A DNA stretch of 64,000 bases, taken from contig VKHL01000004.1 of the NCBI GenBank assembly GCA_015146655.1, forward strand, positions 1-64,000, read 5' to 3'. The DNA comes from Ochromonas danica (lineage: Eukaryota; Sar; Chrysophyceae; Chromulinales; Chromulinaceae). The position numbers were made by a program, and so were the translations under genes. This document shows positions 21,426 through 30,293 of the stretch, one piece after another (positions within the stretch are counted from its first letter, which is position 1; each line of letters starts with the position of its first letter). The notes beneath the pieces are model-generated. The model ran no database searches. It was not told the origin of the DNA and saw only the letters and a list, made by a program, of their open reading frames with translations.

Positions 21426-24400
21426 CTAATAGGCATAATCGCCGGATAGTAGGCAACGATCGCAAAGGCGACGAGGGATTACAACCATGCCATACTTCGG
21501 GATGCATCTTCTCTCTTTCGAGCAAGCAGAACAAACCAGACAGCCGCAATGGCGACAATTATGACGGTCACGATATTCTTGACCAGGACTTTGAATCAAC
21601 GTGGACCAACTAAAGGAATTATGACAAAGAGTACAAAGAGCACTGTCATGATATGGTTGCCATGCTGGGCAAACTTGTAAACCTCCTCGTCTTACTGCAC
21701 GAGCTTCAAGTAATGCATTGAGAAGATAGGCATTGGAATGATCTAATAAGGCATTGGGATGAAGTGAAAGCTTTTGTAAGATGGGTGAGTCGACACTGAC
21801 ATCACTTGCTAAGATCTGTCCTCTCACTGTGAAGAGATGGGTAACCTGCCCGCCTGCCACGTAAAGTTGTGTAACTTTCACTTCTTTCTCCTCTTCTACC
21901 AACACTCCATCTTCATCCTTGACTGAAGATGGTACAATAGGTGGAGTAACGATATCACCTGAATCAATCATCGCTGTACCATCAGGAGCAGAAGTGTGCA
22001 CACGATAAGAAACACGATTAGTCGAAGCATGACTGCGCATTACATGCATAGCCTGCATAGTGCGAGCCAAGACTTCCTTCCAGCCTTGTTCAGGATTCTG
22101 AAAGACTTGATTACGAAATACTACCATCTCTCGAAAGCAGCGACGTTTGGCCATGACTGAGAAACGAGGCAGCCAGTCATCACGCCAAAACACTTCACGA
22201 TGTCCATTGAATACCCGCATAGCGTGCGAAAGAGAAAGACTGAATGCGGAAGGAGAAGCATAGCCAATTGACTTGATATTGATCTGCCCCACAACCTGAG
22301 AGAAGTAAGAGGAAAAGAAGGGACGGAGTAAATAAGCTGCCATCGCCGCGACAGCACCACCAAGGCAATGTCCAACAATAGTGATCTGATATCCTTCTTC
22401 ATGAATAGAGTGTAGCATTGGTGCAATCTCTGTTAATAGAGACACTGTCAATTCTAAAACATGACGATGTACTTTCCCACACTGAATAGGATATTCCGTC
22501 AAGTCAGTAGGCATGGGAAGATCAGGAAGCAAAGCTGCCACATCTGATAAAGTGGGCATTGCAACTATCACATCTTGTTCATCTCCATTTAGCTCATGTT
22601 CATACTGTGCCATAAGCAAAGCAACAGCCTCAACAGATAAATGACTGCGTAGCACTATGACAGCTTCCTTAGTTGGTGAGGTTACAGAAACAGGATGAGC
22701 ACGGACACTTCCAGATAAAAAGACAGCAAATGTCAAGTTCTTTTGTACTGGATTGTCTTGAAGGCTGGGAGGTAATGACAATGTAGCAACAAGTGTCAAT
22801 CCTTGTAGAGCAGCAAGGCGCTGCATATCTGCTGGTTCATCCTCATAAATCACATTCAACGCCAGAGGAGCATAGCGTAGTAAGTGCTGTAAGTCTTCAT
22901 CACTTGTATTTTGACATCCTTGACGAAGCTGATGGGCTAGCATTTCACTGTCAGGAGCACATCCACGTAGACCTCTTTCCACGGCTAAACGATATGCCAT
23001 GCAGGCAGCAATTTCTGCAGAACTATATCGAGGGAAGATCTCAGCGAGTGGCAGGATGTGCAATAGCGTCTCAATAGTCGCCATAGTAGCTGGATCCTGG
23101 ACAATCTCTCCCAGACCCTTTAATCCAGACCTTACAGACATACACCAATGTTAACAGTTTTTGGAAGGGCTAAGAATTGGAATTGCTTACCGAGCAATAA
23201 TTCTGGCTGTGGAAGAAAGAGCTTGTGATGGATTGGCAAGAATCAAGGCATGATGAGCTAAAACAAGAGAGTAATTGGGAGTAGTACCAGAAGGAGGTTG
23301 TTGTCCACCAGGATAGGGATAAGCAATAAGACGTCCATTAGAAAATGCTTTCAAACGACTCTCTAGCCATCGTCTGCGCTCCTTGGCATAAACTTCATCC
23401 ACCTCAACCACACAATCTCTACATACACGCACAGGATGTAATAATCCAAAGCGAAACAATGGGCGACGGAAAGGACTATCTTGCTCGCATACACTCTTTC
23501 CACATCGATGGCAATGATAACGATAACACGTTAAACCAAAAGCTCTATGGCAATGTGCACATTGATTACTTTCTTGAAAACGTGGCGGTTGAAAGTACTT
23601 CTTCAATAAATCCATTGCTTGACTTGTATCATTGATACACTCCTCTGGTACAGGCAAATCAATTTCTCCAGCCAACTGACCACCTGCCAAATGTTTTTGA
23701 ATGAACAAATCATCAGAAGCATAGCGATCACGTGTTTCATCAATCAATTGACGATCTGACCAACGTAAACTACCAAGTGAAAACCTCCAGAATACTGCTT
23801 GCCAGCTTTGTGCTCGTTCAATAAACTCTCTATGGCGACTTGGTAAACGATCCAGAAAATACTTCCAGTTAGTAATTTGATCATAGGCACTACCATGAGC
23901 TTCTTGTACAGCATCTTTAATAGCTTGTATTACCGCATTATCATTTAAGCGTTGTATGAGTTGTTGACCAGCTAATACTCCTAATTCTCGGAGACCTCGT
24001 TGAGAATGCCAAAGTAGAGATGAAATCAAATTACTAGACATTTCTGCTCCAGTAGAGAGACCTTTGGTTAGTAATTGAGTTGAAGGTAATACAGTACCAA
24101 CTAAAGATGGTGAAGAATCTAAATCCTTAGGCACTTCTACTCTGTGTACGACTATTTTCTCTTCTCTATCCCAGTTGCTTTCCTTCACTGGGGAAGAGGA
24201 ATAAGAAGGTAATGATACTACTTGAGGTTCTTCAGGTAATAAATCATCTAAAGTCTCAAAGACTAATTCTGATCGAATCAGATCAAAATTAGCAGAAAAT
24301 TGATCTCTCCACACATCTCGTGTTTTCTCTTGGACATGATCTTCTATGGAATACTTTTTTAATTGTTGTAGACGAGATAAATGTAATGACTCTTCTTCTT

Positions 24401-24740
24401 GCTTTTGTCTTGTTCTCTCATCATCATGTTCTCCTCCTCCTGTTGCTGTTGTTAATACTTCTTCTTCTTCTTCTTCTTCAATTCGTTGTTGTAAAACACT
24501 ACGAGCAAGAAAATCAGGCATTATTTCTTCTGAGAAACTCTCTTGATAAAGGTTATTATTAGAAAAAGAAGTAGTAGTGGGATTATCAGTAAATTGAATA
24601 TCAAGGAATTGATATTCACTGTATCCTGTTTCCTTCTCATTGTTTTCTTGAGGAGGATCGGGTTGTGATCCTAATTCACCCAAGAGATTGAGCCAATATT
24701 GTTCTTCACTTAATTCTTCTTCTAATGAAGAAGTAGACAT
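21426..24740 (-). CDS. FYVE-lipase(class 3)-FYVE protein
   Basis: Exons (minus strand) 24740-23191 and 23130-21426, about 1,084 residues. A Glu/Ser-rich N-terminus with coiled-coil character leads to FYVE-type zinc finger 1 (about 393-450: CAHC, RYHCHRCGKSVC, RVCRDC). Residues about 515-880 read as a class 3 lipase alpha/beta hydrolase: a strand ending in ITIVG precedes the nucleophile elbow GHCLGGAVA, and SIGYASPSAFSL follows. FYVE 2 is at the C-terminus (about 1014-1080: CTLC, RHNCRHCGCLVC, RRLCDRC). FYVE domains bind PI3P on endosomes. The elbow carries Cys772 where the family normally has Ser (GHSLGG), so hydrolase activity is uncertain. VPS15, part of the PI3P-making complex, is encoded at the right edge. 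Confidence 0.85.
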
Positions 24741-25086
24741 AGTTGATATAAGAAGGTATAATTTGTTATATTAGTAATAGAGTAGGTTGTATTAATATTA
24801 TATTAATTGTTCAAGATTGTGAGACATTTGCTTTCCTCATGACGATGACAGCAGCAGAAGTTGTTGCGAGAGAGAAAAACAGGTCAGACAGTGGGAGAAG
24901 TGGGAGAAAGATCGCGCTTCTTTCTCCTACACAGAAACGCGACAATAAAGACAGAAACGCGCTTTACAACCTTTAACTTAACATAAACGCAAAACCGAAA
25001 ATTCTAGTACACGGAGGGAATGATAAAAGTAGGGTTCTTACTGGTCCTATTTACAGTCGTTTAAGTTTACTTGCATGTTATTAGCA
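24741..25086. other. Upstream region of FYVE-lipase gene
   Basis: 346 bases between the bromodomain gene stop and the FYVE-lipase start, both on the minus strand. It holds a pair of ACAGAAACGCG boxes (24931-24941 and 24951-24961) and an E2F-like GATCGCGC, which I treat as promoter candidates. Confidence 0.5.
24931..24961. promoter_or_regulatory. Paired ACAGAAACGCG boxes
   Basis: Two identical 11-base boxes start exactly 20 bases apart, about two helical turns, roughly 190-230 bases upstream of the FYVE-lipase start codon. The core AGAAACGCG recurs in the palindrome upstream of the DENN gene. Spacing and repetition suggest a transcription factor dimer site; the factor is unknown. Confidence 0.4.
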
Positions 25087-27741
25087 CTAGGGTCCACTAA
25101 CAGTTGGAACATGGCAAAGATCATCTGTCCAGGCGGACCAAACTTTCTTTCGCAATTCTAACTTTGCCAGGATTTGCATGCGATTATACCGACTAGGCAC
25201 CTGCCCGCCTACTCCGAACCCAGTGATGAGTAAAGATCTGCTTTCTTGCTCTATTAAAGGTGCGTTTGCAGCGCCGCTAGGTGATTGGTTGTTTACAGCC
25301 GACATCTGCTCTTCAGGGGGAACATCATGAACCAGATCCTCCAATAATTGTCCCTGCTGATTTGCAGCCAAGACCAATGCTTTGCGTTGCGCAAGCAACT
25401 GTTGCTGCAACTGCAGCTCTGTTTCTCGCTGTTTCTTCTCAAAGTCAAACTCTGCGGCGTATACAGAATCCGTTTGTTTCACTTCGTCGATGATTTTCTT
25501 GGTGATCTCTTCCATTTCCTGCTCTTGTTCCAACTTTCTCTTGCGGATGCTTTCCAATTGTTCGGCCAATTCCTTAGCATCCAACTTAGCTCTTTGAACT
25601 CGATCCGCAAAGCCCATGGTTAATTTGGGGAGTAACCCTTCGAGGCGCTCACTATACATTTGGGCAGCCTCATAGATGATTTTGGACATACCCGTGGTAT
25701 CACTTTCCAAATGTACCTGGTTATACGTAATCGCATTGGAGAAAACTCTCCGCATGTCAGTGAGAAATTCCCCATACGTTTGGTATCGTGGCGCATGTTT
25801 GTTGATAGCGTTGGCGATGCGGCTGTCCACCGGCAAAGTTCCATCCAACCGATATTTGATGGAACTAATATCTGCGGGATGGCGAACGTATACGATATAG
25901 TCCGTGACATCCTTCTCATTCACAGGTTCCAAGAAAAATGGAAGCACTCGTCGTTCACTACTAGTGCGGCAACGCTCCATATCCTTTAGAAGCTTTTTGC
26001 ATTCGCTGTAAGGATTGTGTTCCATGGCAGCAATCGAAAATGAAGATATAATCTCCTCGCGCTCTCTGCGGCATTGGTCTCGAATGGAGGGACGCAAAGG
26101 ACTGCTGGTCTTCGAATCATCATCTAATGGCAACATTTCTAGGCAAAGCCATTTAGCGTAAACGACCAGTATTTGAGAGCGCTCCGCAAGCCTCACAGCA
26201 TAAGGTGAATCTGAATGGAGGTAGTTGTAATCAACAGCATTTTGAAACACAGATACTGCTTTGTTATAGAAGTCCAAAGAGCCGGATAACAAATCCTGAT
26301 CGAGTTCGTGTCGTAATGTGTTTAAGTCCATCGGCTTCTTAATCACGGAAAGGTACTCATCACGGATTGAAGGGTTGGCTTCAATCACAGGAATATAAAA
26401 ATCTGCCACCGCTGTGGCTGGTCGGCTGATATCCACATAAGGATGTTTGCCCAGAGCTTTGAGCACATTGTCAGCAGCTATCTGCCAATCTGCACGCTCC
26501 TTCACCACTACTCCTTCCACCGGAGCAGCTTCTCCATCACCAAAGAGATCTTCATCGTCTCCTTCGAAAGGATCAAATGCTGGAGGCGGGGCAGCTGGCT
26601 GTGCTGCCTTTGTCTTGGCTGTGGGTGTCGTGCCAGTTGTGCTTTTCTTGCTCTTCTTCGCGGCGGGTTCAACAACTAGGGAAGAGGACGAAGGTGGCGG
26701 CGGCGGTGGTGGTATTTCATCATCAGCAAACAAAGCTTCAAACGCGTCATCATCCAACACACCAGCACTACCTCCACCATGAGAATCAACACTCTCCGAT
26801 GCAGGAATGGCGGCCGAACCAGTCTGAGAAAGTTTTCGCTTTTTACTACGTGGGGCTGAAGCCGTTTTCGCAATCACTGCAGAGCTTTCCTTCTGTTCAA
26901 CAACCACGATAGGCGCAGGTGCAGGCACAGGCACAGGCTCACTCTTGACTGGCACTGCCTCTGATGGACGATTGCCTGCTTTCTTTGTAGACTTTGGCAA
27001 TGAAACTGTCTTTGCAGATCCCGCAGAGGATACACGACTTGAACTATTTTGAGAGCGTTTGTTGGCATTGACAAGATTCAAAGTAGTCGCTGCTTGCACA
27101 CGTTGTTTAGTTTCTGTGCTAGTTGGTTTCATACCTAATAGCTTGACTAAGTCTGTCTTTTGTACCAAATCTTCCATAGAGCGATTACTTAATATTAAGA
27201 ATTTCTCTACATCTTCTTGATCATGTTCTAGTAAGAAAGACTGTATACTGGGATGTGGTGCGGATTGATCTGCTGCAGGGTGAAGCAGTAAAGTCACTAA
27301 AGCAACTTCACCACAACTTTGTAATAATCTCAAACATATACGTAAGAGATAACGAAAATAATTTCTTAATGCATCAACCATAGCACGTATATCAGCACTT
27401 GCTTCACCTGTATTATAAGTATAACAATTATGATGAATAAGATCCATATCTGCTAGGAAGAGTAAAATACATTGACAAAGATCAACTTCTTGATCATAAA
27501 AACCATATTTACCAGAAGAGAGTTTCTTTTCCATACGATTAATATCCATAGGATCAGTAACAATCAGAGCATAATCTGGATATTTGATAGGATCAACAGC
27601 TTTTCGAAAAGGATCAGCTGTTAATATTTTTCTTTTTGTTATTTCTGATACAAGATAATGTTCTTTCACATTTGTTAAACAAAATTCAAAAGAAGATTTT
27701 AGATATTTTTCTCCTTTATTTTTCCTTAGATTAGTTGTCAT
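25087..27741 (-). CDS. Triple-bromodomain (polybromo-like) protein
   Basis: Single-exon gene, 884 residues. Three bromodomains are visible: about 25-135, about 430-540 and about 575-700. Each keeps the acetyl-lysine-binding Asn in a Tyr-Asn pair (HNCYTYN, AVDYNYLH, AITYNQVH) and a DPMD/KPMDL/HPADI-type ZA loop. Residues about 205-420 are low-complexity with Lys/Ser, Pro runs and acidic patches (DDDAFEALF). A charged coiled coil (about 705-815, rich in Gln and Glu) follows the third bromodomain. Tandem bromodomains occur in polybromo of SWI/SNF-type remodellers, which also has BAH and HMG domains; I see neither here. The protein should read multiply acetylated nucleosomes. Whether it belongs to a remodeller is inference. 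Confidence 0.82.
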   Translation of the reverse strand: MTTNLRKNKGEKYLKSSFEFCLTNVKEHYLVSEITKRKILTADPFRKAVDPIKYPDYALIVTDPMDINRMEKKLSSGKYGFYDQEVDLCQCILLFLADMDLIHHNCYTYNTGEASADIRAMVDALRNYFRYLLRICLRLLQSCGEVALVTLLLHPAADQSAPHPSIQSFLLEHDQEDVEKFLILSNRSMEDLVQKTDLVKLLGMKPTSTETKQRVQAATTLNLVNANKRSQNSSSRVSSAGSAKTVSLPKSTKKAGNRPSEAVPVKSEPVPVPAPAPIVVVEQKESSAVIAKTASAPRSKKRKLSQTGSAAIPASESVDSHGGGSAGVLDDDAFEALFADDEIPPPPPPPSSSSLVVEPAAKKSKKSTTGTTPTAKTKAAQPAAPPPAFDPFEGDDEDLFGDGEAAPVEGVVVKERADWQIAADNVLKALGKHPYVDISRPATAVADFYIPVIEANPSIRDEYLSVIKKPMDLNTLRHELDQDLLSGSLDFYNKAVSVFQNAVDYNYLHSDSPYAVRLAERSQILVVYAKWLCLEMLPLDDDSKTSSPLRPSIRDQCRREREEIISSFSIAAMEHNPYSECKKLLKDMERCRTSSERRVLPFFLEPVNEKDVTDYIVYVRHPADISSIKYRLDGTLPVDSRIANAINKHAPRYQTYGEFLTDMRRVFSNAITYNQVHLESDTTGMSKIIYEAAQMYSERLEGLLPKLTMGFADRVQRAKLDAKELAEQLESIRKRKLEQEQEMEEITKKIIDEVKQTDSVYAAEFDFEKKQRETELQLQQQLLAQRKALVLAANQQGQLLEDLVHDVPPEEQMSAVNNQSPSGAANAPLIEQESRSLLITGFGVGGQVPSRYNRMQILAKLELRKKVWSAWTDDLCHVPTVSGP

Positions 27742-27953
27742 AGGTGTTTTCTTGTATATATTATCATCAATGTTATGTCATCACAAGAGAAATTTGGAGA
27801 TTTGGAAATTTGGGTATCTGCCTATCTAGAGATCTAGAAGTCTGGAGGTCTGCCGGTCGGTTTTCCCTTCACTCCCACCATTCCCCGGATTCCTCAAATA
27901 TTGAATCAACTTGTGCTTTATCAATGTCATTATCATAGCCTAATCTATCATAA

Positions 27954-29018
27954 ATGAATGATCATTTAGAAATGGAATTTATAAAGTATCCTAAAATAGG
28001 AGAAGGTAGTAGTAGTAGTGGTGGTAGTATCATCAATAATAATAATAAAGAAAAGTCATCAATTAAAAGCAATACTAATAACAGATGGATGGTTTGTGAG
28101 AAAATTCATGGTTGCAACTTCTCTATCTATTGTAATGAGACCATCTTAAAACCTGCTAAAAGAAACTGTTTCATTGACTCTTCTTCTTCATTTTATAACT
28201 TTCATGATATTCTATCCGCGTATGGTTCTATTATACTTGACATATTTCTGGAAATACAACAACAAACAACAAAAACTACTACTACTAATACTTTACAATA
28301 TATCATAGTCTATGGTGAGTTATTTGGAGGATGGTATCCACCTAATCCTACTAGTTATTCTGGTCCTTTAGATGTGAGATTAAGTCGAGATGGTAGACTT
28401 CTTGTTCCACAGAGTGAGCGTGCTATTCAAGAGGGTGTGTATTACAGCCCACGTATTGATTTCATGGCCTTTGATCTCTACGTGGTCTACACTGACAAGA
28501 CCAAGTCTGGATTTCTGCCTTACTCTCAAGCGAGAGAACTATTTCATCGTGCGGGTGTTCCATGTGTTGAGCCTCTGATGGTGGGCAGAAAGAAAGATGT
28601 CATGAACTATGACCCTGTTTTTGATTCCACCATCCCAGCTCGCCTCCTTCAACCCGCATTACCCCGCATGACTAATCTTGCAGAGGGTATTGTGATACGT
28701 CCATATGACGATCCATCTCATGACCTTGTTTATAAGATCAAGAATGAATCGTTCCGAGAAGTGTCATTCTCTTTTCGACCAGTGCCAGCAGGAGCAGCAG
28801 CAGGAGACGTCCTCATCTCTCGAATTGTGGGTTACGCTAATATTAATCGATACAATAGTGCACTTTCTAAAATTGGTCCAAATAACGCGGAAGAGGTTTT
28901 GGAAGAGTTCATAAATGATACTATGGCATCATTTATGGAGGATTTCCCTGAGACTGTCATTCGAGACTATAAAATACTGCGACTTGTGCTAGAAAAAGAA
29001 TTTTATAAGTTGATATAG
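27954..29018 (+). CDS. Rnl2-type RNA ligase
   Basis: Single-exon gene, 354 residues. All nucleotidyltransferase motifs of the T4 Rnl2/kinetoplastid editing-ligase family are present: motif I CEKIHGCNFSIY with catalytic Lys50, motif III YGELFGG (about 120-126), IIIa FMAFDLYV (about 170), motif IV EGIVIRP (about 244) and motif V YKIKNE (Lys261, Lys263). A helical C-terminal part (INRYNSALSKIG, EEVLEEFINDTM) matches the extra domain these ligases use to contact RNA. The enzyme would seal 3'-OH/5'-phosphate RNA nicks via an AMP intermediate. A Ser/Asn-rich insert lies at residues 19-43. No clear mitochondrial presequence is seen. Its last 62 bases overlap the 3' end of the opposite gene. Confidence 0.9.
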   Translation: MNDHLEMEFIKYPKIGEGSSSSGGSIINNNNKEKSSIKSNTNNRWMVCEKIHGCNFSIYCNETILKPAKRNCFIDSSSSFYNFHDILSAYGSIILDIFLEIQQQTTKTTTTNTLQYIIVYGELFGGWYPPNPTSYSGPLDVRLSRDGRLLVPQSERAIQEGVYYSPRIDFMAFDLYVVYTDKTKSGFLPYSQARELFHRAGVPCVEPLMVGRKKDVMNYDPVFDSTIPARLLQPALPRMTNLAEGIVIRPYDDPSHDLVYKIKNESFREVSFSFRPVPAGAAAGDVLISRIVGYANINRYNSALSKIGPNNAEEVLEEFINDTMASFMEDFPETVIRDYKILRLVLEKEFYKLI

Positions 29019-30144
29019 TAAATACTAAACGTAATATAGTATTGATGGTTGTTCTCATTTGAAGCAAGTCGTTGTTGTTATGACACGTGGAACTCAGCAG
29101 AGCATTGACTGAGTTGTTAAGCTTGTGAATATCTTCCCATCCTTCATTGATATCGCTCTGCAAGGGATTGGTCCCATTGCACGTTGTGTAGTAGACACCA
29201 AGAGATCTTAAATCGTTCTTAGTTGGAAGGCTTTTAACAGCGTTGTAACTGGGATCCATGCAGAAGTCTGCCAAGACAGAAGTAGTAAGCAGCCACACCG
29301 CACCAAGGATGAGGAAAATCAAATAAACTATCATTCCCCACGTGACAGCAAATTGAGACCAGCAAATCTTCTGCATGATATGACCACCAAGGAAAAGGAA
29401 CACTGAAATGACAGCTATTCCCCACATCACGTAAAGACAGATGGTTCGGTAGAGACTCCCTTCATTCTCAGAGTGATCAAGAACCTTATTCAAAGCGTCT
29501 AAAACCTTGTCAATGCTATCCTGGAAGTCAGAGACGGCGTTATCATAAGACGCAAGATAAGACGAGATATCAACTGCATTAGCTGCAGCACAGGATTGTT
29601 TCGCAGCCGTGTATTCTGTAGCCAAGTCATCCCCCAGCACAGTAAGTTCATCCCCTTCACTGCTCATGTCATCAAAAAGATCTTTCACACCTTGAAGCGC
29701 ATCGTTAATAGTATTCAAACCTTTATCTAAGCTGGTCATTCCCATAAAAATAAGCTGATCGAAAGCTACAACTAGAAATGCTAGCACATAGAATACAATA
29801 GAATGATAGAAACGATATTGTTCGTAGTTTGCGTTCTTGACATCAGGTAAGCATTTGCCGCATTCACAACATAGTCGACTCATAAGGCCTAGAAGCAGTC
29901 CCAGAAAAGCCAATGCTCCCAAGCAGAGGATGGCAAAAGGTACGTATAGCACGCGCTTCACATATTTCTTGTTAGCATCAAAATCCTGACCAGATATTTT
30001 ATGCCCATACTTCACAAATGCACTTGGAGAGTACGTATCATTGAGATTGTCATAGACGAGAGTGGACAATTGTCTTCTCAACTCGTGACTTTCATGTTTG
30101 ACTTCCACAACAGAAGATGTTGTTGTCAACATTCTTGTCAACAT
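28957..30144 (-). CDS. Five-pass membrane protein, tweety/prominin-like
   Basis: Single-exon gene, about 395 residues, starting at the first true ATG (30144). Five hydrophobic segments are visible: about 62-85, 110-132, 226-250, 258-285 and 370-392. A Cys-rich LCCECGKC follows the first, as in prominin and tweety proteins. A large loop (about 135-225) is predicted helical and acidic. ADFCMDP comes after the fourth segment, like the conserved SDFC-x-P of tweety channels, and a second Cys-containing loop follows (YYTTCNGTN, LLSSTCHNN). Such proteins sit at the plasma membrane or in membrane protrusions. The fifth segment is encoded in sequence that also codes, antisense, for the RNA ligase C-terminus, so the true 3' end may differ. 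Confidence 0.68.
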   Translation of the reverse strand: MLTRMLTTTSSVVEVKHESHELRRQLSTLVYDNLNDTYSPSAFVKYGHKISGQDFDANKKYVKRVLYVPFAILCLGALAFLGLLLGLMSRLCCECGKCLPDVKNANYEQYRFYHSIVFYVLAFLVVAFDQLIFMGMTSLDKGLNTINDALQGVKDLFDDMSSEGDELTVLGDDLATEYTAAKQSCAAANAVDISSYLASYDNAVSDFQDSIDKVLDALNKVLDHSENEGSLYRTICLYVMWGIAVISVFLFLGGHIMQKICWSQFAVTWGMIVYLIFLILGAVWLLTTSVLADFCMDPSYNAVKSLPTKNDLRSLGVYYTTCNGTNPLQSDINEGWEDIHKLNNSVNALLSSTCHNNNDLLQMRTTINTILRLVFTISTYKILFLAQVAVFYSLE

Positions 30145-30293
30145 GCAGAGGCGCACGCAAAGTAACAATCACAGTCTTTGCCCACACAGGAGTAGTCCCC
30201 CAAAGCACACAAACTCAAGTTTCATGGGAAGAAACTTCCTTCTGTATTCAATGCTCACATTCGATTACCAGATCATTGAAATCATTGAGAAGA
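30145..30293. promoter_or_regulatory. Compact divergent promoter region
   Basis: Only 149 bases separate the start codons of the five-pass membrane protein (minus) and epsilon-tubulin (plus). Both promoters must be compressed here or overlap. No TATA box is evident. Shared control is possible. Confidence 0.45.
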
